In this document: piece after piece, positions 12,032-53,689 of the stretch | Layout: every line of letters begins with the position of its first letter | Position numbering within the stretch: position 1 is the stretch's first letter | Source of the DNA: Platynereis dumerilii | Lineage: Eukaryota > Annelida > Polychaeta > Phyllodocida > Nereididae | Direction of reading: 5' to 3' | Length of the DNA: 64,000 bases | Assembly (NCBI GenBank): GCA_026936325.1 | Contig: JAPTHN010000003.1 | Span: 100,845,538-100,909,537 of the forward strand | Translations under genes and position numbers: made by a program | Notes under the pieces: generated by a model | The model's database searches: none | What the model saw: only the letters and a program-made list of their open reading frames with translations | What the model was told of the DNA's origin: nothing

Positions 12032-12967
12032 TTACAGATTTCGTATTAGTGTGCCATGTTCTTTTCAACTGCCACAGTGCTCTTGTGATGTCAGTATCCG
12101 CATAATGATTTCACAGTTGGTATATTTGCAGTTTCAGCTGTGTCACTTGGAACCCATACTGATCACACCATTAAAAATTCACACATAAGCTGTTAGATTG
12201 TTGCTCAACATTGATTATTCAGTTTGATGTTTTGAATAAATCCAAAAGTTACAATATTCAGCTGTATATAATACATGGATTTGTAGCACTTTTACAAAAA
12301 AAACAAATTCATTCACTCTCACATGCATTTGTTGGTCTGACAGGTTATCATGTGCTGCTCTGTCTTGGCAAAAATAATATACTCATAAACCATTCAGAAT
12401 TTAAGACCTAAGGAGGGGGGGAGTTTTGCTTGGGGGCATCCTTATCACTGATTTCCAATAATGTTTATTTGATTATAGAATTCTTGTCTGGCCTTTTCCC
12501 AAATTTTTGGGGAGCAAATATCACCCCCCCCCCATTTCTCGTCCACTGGTATGCCCATGCAACACCACCACGTTCACCTCCGAAAAATCTCCCCATCATC
12601 CCCATTCCAGTCATCAATTCTGAACAGTTTCTTTGGTGCAGATCTCACCTAAAAGGCTGAAAAGCCAAAAGGTGCTGCCCTCAATGAGAAATTTCACAAC
12701 AGGACACCATGAATGTCCATGATGGATCAAGCAAGCGGCTCAAACATATCAGTTTCACCTGCTCCAACTGAATCAAACAACCATACCAATGAATGCAGAT
12801 TAATCAATTGTCATTCACACTTAGACAGCCCGTAAGCCTGACTTGTTGGTAGCAGTTGGAATCAACACTCAAGCTTGGAGTGCCAATAGTGATGTCAGTA
12901 TTGCTATACTGACATCATCTGGGCATATATTCACATGGAACATGGCACACTTATACGAAATCTGTAA
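12032..12967. mobile_element. TA-flanked MITE with about 30-bp inverted ends
   Basis: The left end TTACAGATTTCGTATTAGTG is mirrored by the right end (complement TTACAGATTTCGTATAAGTG), and similarity continues through gtgccatgttc. The target dinucleotide TA is at 12030-12031 and 12968-12969. Unit 2 has the empty site aactattttaacatggg near 32305. The 936 bp hold no transposase. TA duplication suggests the Tc1/mariner group, but the ends are not diagnostic. Confidence 0.85.
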
Positions 12968-12969
12968 TA

Positions 12970-14085
12970 ACATGGCCTCTTGCAAGGTCTTGCAATTTCT
13001 GACTGGCTCAGAAATTCAGGAGACTGAAGAAAACCAGGAAAAACATTTTAATATAATAATCATTTTATTCATTATCATAGAAGTGGTATTTACAAACAAC
13101 AAAACATTTATTGCAGTATTTTCATACACTTATAAGAGACGCAATAACAATGATTTTCCTTCAACAAATCATTTTTGTTACAATTACAACCATTTTAACG
13201 AACACAACTTACCCTTACAATCAAGTCGTTTGCATTTTTGAAACAAAACTATTTCATATCTTAATCAAGCCTTAATATTGTATTAAAATTGAATAATTTA
13301 ATATATGATAATATAAATGGTTTCCCTGAAAGTAAATACATATATAAATACATACATTTTACTAAAAATAACTTATGTATAATAGATTAGCAAATCTAAT
13401 ATAGTATAATCGTCTAAATCTCTATCCTATAAATACTCAGTAAATTACACACTTTGAAGAAAGCCAAATTTGCCTGTAGCAGGAGTAATACAAATTTAAC
13501 ATATGCAATGATTCTGATATGATTTCAGGAAGCATTCTTATGCATTAAGAGTAAAGGAAGTTGGGTTTTTCCCTAATGAAATAAAAAGCAAACTTTCTAA
13601 AAAGCATTGAAGAAAAAAGCTAATTTGGAAAGTCAATAATATTTAGGAAACTTTTAGTATGCAAAATATCTTTATCATTTGATTAATTAAGATCCTTCAA
13701 GCATTTGATTAAAACTATACTTTGTGCATCTCAGAGTAAAAAGTACGTAAGTGGTGTTTACATCGTTAACAAAATAGTCACACAATACTGTTTCATATAA
13801 GTTGATAGGAAAATGTCTTCCAATGAAGAATTTATGTTTTCAAAATTAAAACGAATCCTTTAACCACAGTAAAATCCAAGGCATTTTGTGTATAGTCAAC
13901 AACAACAGTGTTATTTAGCATTGATAAATTTAAATTTGATATAATTCCAGTTTCAACAATCTTAGTTTTCTGAAGAGTTCAACATTTATTGTCCATCATA
14001 AAGCACATCAAATTTGCCACAAGTAGCCAATACAAAATGTTATTATTTTCCTTTATTCACGGATGTTCTTAGTGAGTTTCGACAT
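12970..14085 (-). other. Probable 3' UTR of gene copy A
   Basis: This lies directly downstream of the minus-strand stop codon at 14086-14088. On the minus strand there are AATAAA signals at 13107-13112 and 13064-13069. The stretch is nearly identical to 32370-33419 below copy B, visibly closer than most intron sequence, as expected for transcribed UTR or a conversion tract. Transcript ends were not verified. Confidence 0.55.
13064..13112 (-). terminator. Candidate poly(A) signals, gene copy A
   Basis: Two minus-strand AATAAA hexamers, the complements of 13107-13112 and 13064-13069, sit about 1 kb past the stop codon. Both are kept in copy B near 32447 and at 32404-32409. Confidence 0.45.
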
Positions 14086-23215
<9,130 letters not shown>

Positions 23216-23223
23216 TTAACAGC

Positions 23224-23285
23224 CTGAAAGTAAAAGAAACAAGTGTTACCATAACAGTAAATACATATTCTTCAGGCAACAGGAG
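23224..23285. other. Junction between duplication units 1 and 2
   Basis: Sequence right of the gene A acceptor matches the copy B flank only to about 23250. It then switches to the middle of block a (tgtctaaacacttcagc). Block U is missing here although it is present right of gene B, placing an unequal exchange or deletion breakpoint in this interval. Confidence 0.55.
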
Positions 23286-26200
23286 ATTTATGTCTAAACA
23301 CTTCAGCTGCAGACAACAGCTTCTCAAATATTTACTTCTATTGGCTCACTGTCCGAAGCAGTTTTGGCTGCTTTCGATCAAGCAGTTTACTGAAATTTTA
23401 TAACTCTAGATCGGAACACTATTTTACCAGAGCTCATTGAAATATCCTGTACTAGTACAGCGTTTAAAAGGCATAGTAAAAGGTTCTGGCATCATTCACT
23501 CATGGCAAAAGAGAGAAGCAATCTTCAGTCATTGTGCTCAATTGGAGTTGCCAAGGGAACCACGCTGTTACCTTAGTGGTAACTGGTGCTCAGTGCTACG
23601 GTCAACCTCTCCTCAACTCTTGGCCTCCCAGCATCGGTCAATCGCCTGCTAACTTTGATAAACTTATCCCTGGAGTGCTCACAAGGAAGGATTACTGTGG
23701 GACAGTGAAGCTGGTATTTCCCAGAAGAAAGTTTTGCTGCATCGAAATAAGTTTGATGGCTTGAGCTCAAGTTACTGTATTTTGACAACCGAAAGCTCCC
23801 TTAGGAAATTTATTGAGAGTTTGAAGCATCACCCTCTGGCTTTCTGTTTTTCTTCGTCACTCAATGAGTCAGAGCATTTTTTAAGGATTTTCGACTGGGA
23901 GACCAATGGGACTTTGTAGCACCATGATGCGTGACATCTATCTATCAGCTGAACATCCATACGCTATATATATGTAACAACATGCTTGCAAGAAGGACTT
24001 TGAAATGTTGAGCTGACTTCTTATTTTGGATTTTGGCCTATTTACACAAAAAATAAAAATTTGATGGCATTAGCAGAAATATAGTTGCCAAGACAGTGAA
24101 GAATATTTTTTGATATGGAAAGAAGAAGCCTAGCTTCCAAAAGCACACAAGAAATACAAATCATGACAAACTGAATGAGAATTTCTGGGAAAATTGGTCT
24201 CCCAGTGAAGCTAATATGACAATGACTGGGAGACCAAATCTGTCAACTGGGAGACCATTTGGTCTCCCAGTTACTATGTTAAAAAATGCACTGCAATGAG
24301 TGAACAATATTACAATGATATCCCTTCTCACCTCAAAGCACAAAATTGATGTACCAATGCGATCAGATGGATGTTTGAGCAATGGAACAAACCAATGAAG
24401 GCACTAGTCTAAATAGTTAAAATAACCTCACTATCATAAAGCTACCCATAGTTTCTCGTCATATTTTCCATTCCAATAGCTATATTTGGGATTATTTTTA
24501 CATGTAGAAGTTAAAAAAAAAGGAAATTTCGACTGTGTTTATTCAGTAAAATTTGCAATGTACAGAGCGAATGTGTAATCGAATATTTTAGCAATCAGGA
24601 TATAAATAATATGATAGGTTAAGCATTTAAATTCACAAAATGAATTACTAATGTTACTTAAGCTGACTGTAAATTTAACTGAAGCTGCCTTTGAATAAAA
24701 ATGGGCATTTGCATAGATATTGTTTAATTTCAAAATACGCATTTTTACAAGATATTGTTCAGCTATCCGGGGAGCTACTAAAGGGAAGGACTAGACAATA
24801 TTTCAATAATTTTGGGTATATATTGTCTGTGATTTAAAAAATTACATAAATTAAGTTATTAATGACAACAATCAAAAGTTCACAACTCCTTATTGTTTCA
24901 CCGGGAAGACAACCATTTTTCTTAAATAACCGTCAAAAGCAAGCAATATTACTGTTACATATATATATTGATGCTTGAAAATTTTGACTTTCTTTGAGGA
25001 GAAACTTCATGCAGGGACATACGAGCATCCTTGAAAAGAATGATTGTTGGGAGCAATAAGAGATGTGTCGGGTTTCATTCTGCTCTCGTTAAAACAGAAA
25101 CCTTGCCCTGCAGCCATTTACTTGAACATTGTGGTAAAGACAATACGTTCTTCAAAACATCAGAATTCTAAACTTTTTTCTTTTTTCTGTCTCTGTAGAC
25201 ATAACGAGGGCTCATGTAACTCCTTCAGGGCCCCATGCAATATCAAGAAATGGCTGCATGCAGACACGAGTTTATACATAAGATTCTTGAAAAAAAAAAC
25301 ATCAGACATAACTTGAAAGTTGATACTATATCTCTTAAAAGTGCATGGGGTTGCAAAAGTAATTTTTTTAATTGACTTTTTCATTCTTTGATCACATTGC
25401 CAGAATTTCCTTTCCAAATAAATTATTGAATCATCAAAACAAACAGGACTAATAAAGGTAAGTCACAGTTTTTTTCCTCCCAAAACAAATCCACAGAACA
25501 ACCTTCACCAAACGTTGCAGAATATTTGTCTCAATTATGTACCTATTCTCACCCCTATATACATGTATAAGTCAGACAGCTTAGACCTAGACGTGAGCTC
25601 AAGCATATAACTATACAGTCTTTTTCAAGCTTGAGCCTTGCAATATGGTGTCAGACATCAATACCATTATGGTAAATTTGATTTTTCTACACAGTCATAT
25701 GATAGTGTCATGGCACCTTAAGATTTGATTGAAAATGTTTTTCTTCTCATCAAAATCCAATTTACCACTTCGACATATGAAATATGAAGTGTAATAATAT
25801 CTCAAATAATATTTTTCATGGTAGATTTTGTGTAAGACTGTTTTGTCATGAAATATGTTTCATGAGCTATATCTAGCAATCAGAATTGGATAAATCCACC
25901 AAATATATCAACCTAACATAATTAATAAAGCTGTGTTAGAAAGCATTCTGTCAGTAGAACAAAGATATGCTAATTTCTCCTGTCCTATCTATATTTTCAA
26001 AGTAAATTTTAACCAGAAAGTTTATAGATCTGCCATTTGAATATTTCGTTCCTTCAGACAATCTAAATGCTTTCTAATGAAACTGTGCTACCCACTTTGG
26101 AAGTTTGGATCTATTCCTGGTACAGAAAACCCCATACAGGAAACTCATTTCCCCCTTTTTTGCCTGCTCCAGTGTTTGTCTAAACGCTTCAGCTCCAGAC

Positions 26201-29200
26201 ATCAGCTTCCCAAACATTGACTTCTCACAGGTCACTGGAGCAGTTCTGGCAGCTTTCCGATCCACCAGCTTGCTGATGGTCTGCAGCTTTCTGTTATTAC
26301 ACTTGACTGTGTGTTATGTCTGCATTTTGAAGCTGCATTGGCTATTCCCAGACTGCTATGCAATAAAAGCCCAATATCTACCGTCATGTTAGTGTGGTTT
26401 TGTTTGTCAATATAACTTCTGAAATATGATATGCTGAGACAAACGGAAAATCACGTGGTTCTTCAGGCATACTTGTGCTGACCACTGTTTTGTTTATTCC
26501 ATTGAATTTAAAGGGTCATTGTGTTGGTATTTAGATTTGCAAAAAGCCCTGAAAGTGGTCATAAGTGAAGAAAGCAAGCAAAAAACTTCTCTGCCAAGAA
26601 GATTTGGCAATTGGAGTTGTATGATGCTCTTATCATTGGGAGCTAAGTAAACATACTATGTTCTACACAGGCGAAGTTCTACAAAAAACTTGCTGACCTT
26701 TTCATGTACATGTGATAAACAATTGCCGGATTACTTGAAAGACTCACCAAGAGAGCAGCAAAATTAACATTTAAGGATGACCTGTAAGATAAGCTAACAC
26801 AAAAAAATAACATTGCGACCCAGCTGGTTATTACTTAGCACAATAAAATGATCAAAGGCACAATTTATCAGAGAAAGACAATACTTCAATGCACCAACTC
26901 GCATGTAGGTCTATTGGGTCCCACACTTTACACAGTTGTATTACTGACCGTACTGCCAGAGTAGACAACAAGGGGACATGTGTGATCATAATGGTGCTCT
27001 GCTGGCATTAGGAAGCACAATTAGATTTGCAATTTGATGTACGACCTATGAGATTGTGTTTCTGCAGAGGCAATTGATCATCAGTTGCTGTAAAGGTATG
27101 CTAGGGAAACTACACAGGACATAATGAGTCTGATACCTAATCACACAGGATTAAAGCATTTCCAGGTAAGATAACAGCGCCGTTCTATGGCTGGAAAATA
27201 TGTAGCGTATCTATAATGAAGACAGTCGAAATGTCTCTTCTTCACTGAACTAGTTTTGTTGCTTGAATTCATTTGTCCCATTTATTCATTGCTTGAGTAT
27301 GACAAATAATTCTGTGTGGAGATTGTAGGGGGATCTGACAACAATATTTCTCAAACAAATACCCAAAATCACCAAGCTGCCAATTGTGCGGTGTGCAACA
27401 TACAAACAGCAATTATATATCAATCATTTCTTTGAAATTTAACTGTCACATAACATCATTGACAGCTGCAATTCTTAGAACTTTAAATTGAGGAAACTAA
27501 ACACTTCAATAAAGCTATGTTTAGGAGTGTCTCGAGGATTAAAAAGCCTTTGGTAGTGTTAGCTAATTGAATAAAACTAAATTTTTACATACTGGTTAAC
27601 ACCTTCAAAACCATCTAATGTTTTATTATGGATGGTACAATATCAATGCATAATTTCCATCAATGACAGCTGCTTCATTGTCAGATGCTCATTATCTATT
27701 TCTTTCAATCTACTGAGTAACTTGGAGAAACGCGGAGGTGGAACTTTAAGGCTAAAGCAAAAAGCAATATTTCACCCACACAACAATATGCTATCCTTCA
27801 TCTATCTCATTGGAGCAAAATCTAATTATGTGGAAAGTTCAATACATTGCCAGCAACTATACATTGAAGTCTATTTTTGGAAATTTCTGACAACAACATT
27901 ATCCGAAACATTGCTGAAAATGACATTAATTTTAGTAACATGACATTGTCAGCTTCCAAAATAACTCTTTTCTTAATCTCTGCTGAACAGAAGCTAACAA
28001 AATGAAATGATCCATCATGTGAATTATGAAAGGGATACAACTGCAGAAGGACAAAGGCAGGCAGTTAGCTCTTTTTGTTATTGTATTCCATGTCTGTTTT
28101 GCTTGCATGACAATGCGGATTCTGATATTTTTTCTAACCGTTCATAAACCAACAAAGCTGCTTCAAGGCATTTGCCTGAATCTGAATCCATCCTAGTTAC
28201 ATGATTGCATGTTTGTTCTACAGTATCTCTTTTTTAAGTCTTTCTGATAGAATTCTAAAATGTGCAGATTTTGTCTACACTTTAAAATCAAGTGTCTGCT
28301 TGAGTTTGCGCATCCCTGTTACACAATTTCATGCTGGGTGGCTGCCAGTCCTTTCATGTAAAGGTTAAAATCTAAACTTTGCTTTTTCTTTTTTCCTTTT
28401 TTACTATAGCAGCATTATTTCAACACTAAACTGCTCACACTGCAGGCATGACTTTAATTACATATCTGTTAGTCTTTTAAAGTTGTAGGAGCACTGCACA
28501 TGAGGTTATAGGGAATGTTATTGTAACTCAGAATAGCCACACACAGATGCATATTTTGGTTTCAGCAGAACGTCATTCAGCTGCTGCTGCTGTTGAAATA
28601 TTGAGTCATACAAGCTGCTGACCATGTGCTTTTATGGCTCAACAAAAGATCAGCCGCTGATATGAGTGGGAGAGGCGTTAGGCTGGAAATATTAAAGTGA
28701 AAATCAAATCACTCAGGTGTAAAACCCCAGAAGATAACGGTGACACATTTCCATGACATTGCACACAGTGGATAGTCTCTCAAGGGACACAGTATGTTGG
28801 GTGTTTATCCCTTGTGCACAGAGCTCACATCAACGTCGTGTGAGATTAAAGATAGTGTGCTTCACAGAACTGGTCTCTTGTGTACAGTTCCCTTAGAATT
28901 CCCTCTCTTTTGCTACAGTCCTGTATGTGATTCAAGATAGGGCTCATGCATCGGATTTGCAAATCTCTTTGAAGTAGCATAGAATTTCCTCTTTATGGCA
29001 CCGTCACTACACTACTGAAGCTAGCAAAGCAGGCTTGAATTAACCCATGGTTACATTAAATAGTAAAAGTGCCCCACATACTGCTTCCGCACCATTGCCT
29101 ATATGCCTCCTTGCACTGTGTGACAGTATAAAATATATGAAAATGCCAACTTTTCGTCACTGACATGCATGGCCACCTTGCCAAAGATACCTATGTAAGC

Positions 29201-29777
29201 GAGGAAAGTTGGCATTTCTTCCATTAAGGGGGTCAAAATAGTGTGCCAACTTTATCCCGTTCTACAGTATATATACATCTAGTCATTCAAGAAACAAGAA
29301 TGCTTCATTGATTACTCACTATGCAAAAAAAAGGAAGACATTACTCGCCCATAAATACTGCATGTATCCAGCAGTCTTGTCTGCTCCGCTTTGATAAGAG
29401 AAATATCGAGGAGCTTGTATCTACAGTTGTCCTGATTGCCCGCGAAGAGTTTCTGGAAATTCTACTACACAAACTTTGAAGTTTCGCGTGTGTACCTCGT
29501 TATACTGCTCTGCTTAAATAAAATGTTGACTTTTGTCATTTCCTCTGATTACCTGTGTTCTGCTTTAAGGACACAGAAATAATATATCTTGTCATATTAG
29601 AACGATTCTTGATTTGAATTCATGTTAGGTGTATGGTTTATGCCTTATTTATACAACCTTTTCTCAAATTGTTGATGAAAATATGCTGTGCATTAGATTT
29701 ATCAGTATTATTTTATATTCTGCCTGACTCTGATATCCACATTTCTTGCTGTGATGCCACAATCCAGGCAGAACATA
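23286..29777. repeat. Unit 2, blocks a, b, c and start of a'
   Basis: Non-coding paralogue of 2819-10810. It lacks the LINE between b and c. As the region upstream of gene copy A it must hold that gene's promoter and 5' UTR exon, but neither could be identified. Open frames such as 27822-28040 (minus) match those of the other units only as part of general similarity. Confidence 0.65.
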
Positions 29778-31065
29778 TACACTCCTGGAACTAAGCTCAG
29801 AAAACAGCACAGATTGTGCTGTTGATAAGAATAGGGGTTGGAGGGTGAAGTGTAATTAGCATGAGTCCTATCTGCTATATATGGCCATTAATCTTGTTAA
29901 TGGTCAACAAGAAGGTTGGATGTAGTGTCACTCTCTGATCCACCTGGATCCTCCTTCTTAGTCCACGAATCAAAATTTAGAGATCCAAAGTTGCAGACGA
30001 TCATTCAGTCTCATGAAATTGGGCTTTCTGAGACGTACATGTCAGTTTTTTTCCAGTGAAATTGAGATAATTGTAATCTATAATTCGAAGATAACGTAAA
30101 AAGTGCAGGACAAATTAAATAATCTCCATTAAACTTATTTTAATTCAATCATTATTCAAGAATGTTAAACTTGAACGGTTATTCAATCTGTTAATCAATG
30201 CAAAATAGAAAAGTTCGAATTTGGAGCAAAAATAACCCACTCAGGCCAAGTTAAGAATTTATGGTCTTCAACATTTTTATCATAATGCCACAAACAATGC
30301 AACATTTCTGTCAAACTCTGGGAACTTGAATATCCTATTTAACTGAAAAAGTTATCTTTACAAACAATGACAATTTTTTGCCAACATTTACATTATTATT
30401 ATTTAAATGATAATAATATTTTTTAAATGTCTTCTTCAATTCCAAATAATAATTTGTTTACAAGATGCTATAACACAAAAAACAAGTTTATATATACCAG
30501 ATATTTTGATAGATAACAGATAGTTAGATAGATTACATCAATTGATAGATTGATACAGACAATAGATACATAGATAGAGATCTAGACACATATTTAGTAT
30601 TTTTTACAATTCTAAACGTGGGACTCGTGCTATAGATCTACCTTCTATGACTGTTCCATTAGGCCATGGTGGTTAATAAATCCATAAGCATTTTTCAGGT
30701 CAGGTTTAATTAAATACAGTACAGTATGATTCTATATATATGTAGTGCTCAGGCATTATAAAACAATTTTCTCCAAATAGTAGTAGCTACAAATTATGCT
30801 TTAGGGATATCTGCTATGCATAAATTTTCACTATGCTCAAACTAAGTAAGGCCAGTTTTAGCCAGTCAAAATATAACATGACATGCAAAGATGCTTGGCC
30901 TTGTTGGGTGACCAGTTGATACAGGTCTGTCCTGCTGACTACAAAGATGGGGTGGTGTAAACATATCAGCACATTAAGGACATAAACCCCTCTATGGGGG
31001 CAACCATGCCAACCCCCTTACTTGGTCACTAATGACCCTGCTCTGAGCCTAGTTCCAGGAGTGCA
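29778..31065. mobile_element. 1.3-kb inverted-repeat DNA transposon, non-autonomous
   Basis: Ends TACACTCCTGGAACTAAGCT and TGCACTCCTGGAACTAGGCT (complement) are flanked by TA at 29776-29777 and 31066-31067. Unit 1 has the empty site agaacataattatg near 10826. No open frame of note; a degenerate GATA stretch lies near 30510-30590. The TA duplication is compatible with Tc1/mariner-like elements, but the family is not recognised. Confidence 0.85.
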
Positions 31066-31067
31066 TA

Positions 31068-32330
31068 ATTATGTTAAAAATGCAGACAGGATTGTCTCAA
31101 TTCCCTAATGTCTTATGTTTACTCATACCATATATTGAGGCTTTCCTCTTGGTTTCCAATCATGAAATGTACACAAATGTTTTAAAAGCTGCTGGGCAAT
31201 CTGTGGTAAAAGCATATTTAGTCCGCAGTCTGTCTAAAGAAATATTTATCTTTTCTGTCTTTGTCTTTCTTGTCCTGGCCAACGTTTTCCCAAACACATC
31301 AGAGCTTCCTTCATCTATTGCCAGACAGTTTATAGCTTTGCAATTCACAAAATTTGTCCCTCCAGACTTTGAAAATGCTTTTCTAAAGAAACTCATGCCT
31401 CACTCTGCAGATTTATCCCTTGCTCACAGGGACCAAATGTAGGAAACACAATTTTTCCTTCACTTGGGATAACCAGTGCTATGTCTAAACACTTCAACTG
31501 CAGACTACAGCTTCCCAAATATTGACTTTTCACGGCTCACTGTCCGAAGCAGTTCTGGTTGCCTTCGATCCAGTAGTTTAAGTACTGACATTTTACAGCA
31601 CTTTAGTAGAACATCTTTTCACCAGAGCTCATTGAAATATTCTGTACAAGTCCACCGTTTAGAAGGCATAGTAAAAAGTTCTGACATCATTCAATCATTG
31701 CAAAAGAGAGAAGCAATATTCAGTTATTGTGCTCAGTTGGAGTTACGAAGGGAACAATGCTGTTACCTTGGTGATAACTTGTGCTCAGTGCTATGGTCTG
31801 TCGCTGCTGAACTCTTATAGCCTCCCAGCATCGGTCAATGATCAATCGCTGGCTAACTTTGATAGACTTATCTCTGGAGAGGCCACAAGGATGGACGAGT
31901 GTATCACAGAGGAGCTGCCAATAGCGAAGAGTAAGTTTTGCTGCGATGAAAAGTTACATGGCCCAGCTCAAGTTACTGTATTTTGACAACCAACCTTTTT
32001 TATTTCCATTGGAAATTTGATGACAGTTTGATAGCAACATCCTGTGGTGTTCTGTTTTTCATCTTAACTCAATGGTTATGAGTGAATAATTTTTCAATGA
32101 AATACCTTCTCACTTCAAAGTACAAAATTGATGTACCTATGCGATCTGACTGATTCGATGGATGTTGTATTTACAGCATGTTTTGGAATTTAATGTCATT
32201 CACTTCTAAGATGCAATTCATTACTATTGATATTTCAAGAAAAATTTGTAGTTTTGTAACACTCAGAGATAATGAAAATAACCACTTTAATTAAATACAA
32301 CAACTATTTTAACATGGGCTCTTGCAAGGT
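31068..32330. repeat. Unit 2, block a' (rest)
   Basis: Close paralogue of 10840-12030. The 123-codon open frame at 31071-31442 overlaps the 88-codon frame of unit 1 (10941-11207), but the unit 1 block U version at 2240-2700 is out of frame. It is treated as non-coding. Confidence 0.65.
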
Positions 32331-33419
32331 GTTACAATTTCTACCTGACTATGAAATAAAGAATCCTGAAGAAAACCAGTAAACATTCTAATATAATAAT
32401 CATTTTATTCATTATCATAGAAGTGGTATTTACAAACAACAAAACATTTATTGCAGTATTTTCATACACTTATAAGAGACATCATAACAGTGATTTTCCT
32501 TTAACAAATCATTTTTTTTACAACCATTTTAACGAACACAACTTACCCTTACAATCAAGTAATTTGCATTTTTGAAACAAAACTATTTCATACTTAATCA
32601 AGCCTTAATATCGTATTAAAATTGAATAATTTAATATATGATTATATAAATAGTTTCCCTGAAAGTAAATACATATATAAATACATACATTTTACTAAAA
32701 ATAACTTATGTATAATAGATTAGCAAATCTAATATAGTATAATCGTCTAAATCTCTATCCTATAAATACTCAGTAAATTACACACTTTGAAGAAAGCCAA
32801 ATTCGCCTGTAGCAGGAGTAATACAAATTCAACTTATGCAATGATTCTGATATGAATTCAGGAAGCATTCTTATGCATTAAGATAAAGGAAGTCAGGTTT
32901 TTCCCTAATGAAATAAAAAGCAACTTTCTAAAAAGCATTGAAGAAAAAATCTAATTTCGAAAGTCAATAATATTTAGGAAACTTTTAGTATGCAAAATAT
33001 CTTTTATCATTTTATTAATTAAGATCATTCAAGCATTTGATTAAAACTATACTTTGTGCATCTCAGAGTAAAAAGTACGTAAGTGGTGCTTACATCTTTA
33101 ACAAAATAGTCACACAATACTGTTTCATATAAGTTGATAGGAAAATGTCTTCCAATGAAGAATTTATGTTTTCAAAATTAAAACGAATCCTTTAACCACA
33201 GTAAAATCCAAGGCATTTTGTGTATAGTCAACAACAACAGTGTTATTTAGCATTGATGAATTTAAATTTGATATAATTCCAGTTTCAACAATCTTAATTT
33301 TCTGAAGAGTTCAACATTTATTGTCCATCATAAAGCACATCAATTTTTTGCCACGAGTAGCCAATACAAAATGTCATTATTTTCTTTTATTCACGGATGT
33401 TTTTAGTGGGTTTCAACAT
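32331..33419 (-). other. Probable 3' UTR of gene copy B, with poly(A) signals
   Basis: Downstream of the copy B stop at 33420-33422 and nearly identical to the copy A 3' flank. A minus-strand AATAAA is the complement of 32404-32409, with another near 32447. Transcript ends are inferred. Confidence 0.5.
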
Positions 33420-51397
<17,978 letters not shown>

Positions 51398-51405
51398 TTA
51401 ACAGC

Positions 51406-52360
51406 CTGAAAGTAAAAGAAACAAGTGTTAGAAGAACAGTCAACAAGAACACTCGGAAAGTGCATATGTACATCTTTACACTTTTTTTTATATATCATCC
51501 TGTCATTGTCAAATTCCCCCCACTGCCTTTGCAATATTACTTTCTGAGCTGATTCAGCATTGAAGAGCACATTATGTCTAGAACAGTAACTGGAATCTCT
51601 TTAGGATAGGATAGGATTTTTATTTCCACCCGTTGACATCTAACCCATGTTGCTGCTCTGATCTTGCTAGCTAAAGTTGATAGTGATTAATATGAAGTAA
51701 GAAACCTTTTTTAAAGATGGAAACTGATTCCCAAGAGATCTCTAAGAAAAAAACTTAAGAGCAACAAAACAGAGACCAATGTGCAAACGGAGGGAAATAT
51801 TTTATCATCATTTCAAAGTGATTGAGGTATAATGTTCATTGTTGACCTTGTCAATACTTCAAATTGCATATTTGACCATCTTTTTCCTGCTCTAGGTAGA
51901 ATTTTTAGTGAATTTTGCACTATGTCTGGCTCCTGTCTTGCATTTCTGCAATGCTCATTAAATATTTCTGAGTTGAGCACAGAACTACATCTATTCCCCA
52001 GCTACAATTTACAACAACCTAAAATTCATTAAAATGTACAATGTAGTTCAAGGATTGGCATTCAAATCGATGGCCCCTCAGGCCAGTGGAGTCGTAGTCA
52101 AGCACTACTGTATAACCATTTGGCCAAGGTTGGACGAAGCTACTTGAAACAGCAAACAATTATATTGGTACACTTCATCAATAAAATGCTTTTCTACCTT
52201 GCCGCAACAAGGTATAACAGATACTGATCCTCAGACTTCTAGGAGAGAGAATGCAGTGGCTTTGATGATCGTACTTAGGACTGGTAAGGAGCGCCTAAGG
52301 ATCTTAACTGAAGTTAACAATGTGTGTACAAGGTGTGTAAAGGTACTCTGGCCTTGATTT
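51406..52360. repeat. Unit 3, block U (upstream of gene copy B)
   Basis: Region 5' of gene B exon 1. From about 51600 it is weakly but recognisably similar to 600-2740. A TAGGA repeat lies at 51603-51618. It should contain the gene B promoter and first exon, which I could not identify. Confidence 0.5.
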
Positions 52361-53399
52361 TATTGACTTTTCATGGCTCACTGTCCAATTTTGGCTGCTT
52401 TCAATCCAGTAGGGCAGAACAAAACTGCAGCAGAGCTCAATGTTATCCTGTACAAGTACAGCGTTTGGAAAGCATAGTAAAAGGTTCTGGTGTCATGGCG
52501 TCACCCCCTCATGGCAAAAGAGAGAAGCAATCTCCTCATTCATTGTGCTCAGTTGGAGTTACCAAGGGAACCATGCTGTTACCTTGGTGATAACTTGTGC
52601 ACAGTGATATGGTCAACTTCTCCAAAACTCATGGCCTCCCAGCAACGGTCAATCGCTGGCTAACTTTGATAGACTTATCCCTGGAGAGGCCACAAGGATG
52701 GATTATTGTGTAACAGAGGAGCTGCCTTCCGAGCAGAAAGTTTTGCTGCTTCAAAAATTTTCATGCCCTAGATCAAGTTAATGTATTGGGGCTACCGAAA
52801 GCTTCCTTTTCCATTTGATGACAGTTCAAAAGCAACATACATTGGCTTTTTGTTTTTCTGTGAAACTCAACGGTTGTGGATAAACAATGTCACAATGAAA
52901 ACCCTTCTAACTTCAAAGCACAAAATGAATGCACCAAAGCGATCTGACTAATTCAATGGATGTTTGAGCTGTGCAATCTATCAATTAAGCATCAGACTAA
53001 ATAAAGTCATTATCATAAAGCTACCCATGTAGATTAATGTCGTATTATCCGTTCCAATAGTGAGATTTGGAAATACATGTTGAAGTAAAAAAAAAAGTAC
53101 TGAGCGAATGTGTAATCAAAATATTTTAGCAATCAGGATAATGCAAGCATCATAGGATAAGCATTTAAAATCACAAAATGCATTACATATGTAACTTAAG
53201 CTGATTGTAAATTAAATTGAAGCTGCCTTTGCATAAATTTTGCAAAATTGCATAGACATTCCTTAAATTCAAAATATACTGTTGTTTAAGTGTTTATTCA
53301 GAGCTATCCGAGGAGCTAAGAGGATGGAAAAGACAATATCTAAACATCTTTGGATATGGTCTCTGAATAATTAACAAGAAATTCTTTTAAAAAAAAGAA
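52361..53399. repeat. Unit 3, block a
   Basis: Paralogue of 2850-3860 and 23370-24830, more diverged than those two are from each other. No intact gene. Confidence 0.6.
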
Positions 53400-53689
53400 T
53401 TGTAGTTAGCTTTGTTATGCGGCATAGGGATATTTTGCATTAACAAATAACTATTATACAAAGCCTTTCCATGAAATGCACATGGTAGATGTGGCGGCTG
53501 ACATTTGCAGTTCACGAAGCAGTGAAAACCGTGTTTGTCAAATTCAATGAAAGGCATAAACAAATATTGGTGTTGGATATTGTTGGGTCATTATCTGGTG
53601 AGTACACAGCTTTGTGAATGGGTGGACTGAGAACCAGAGATGCAGAAAAAGGCATATTTTCAAAACCTCGTAAGTGGTGAATGCAGATT

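Noticed and set aside
30500-30600. Separate GATA microsatellite locus
   Set aside because: Too degenerate and wholly inside the 29778-31065 transposon; noted there.
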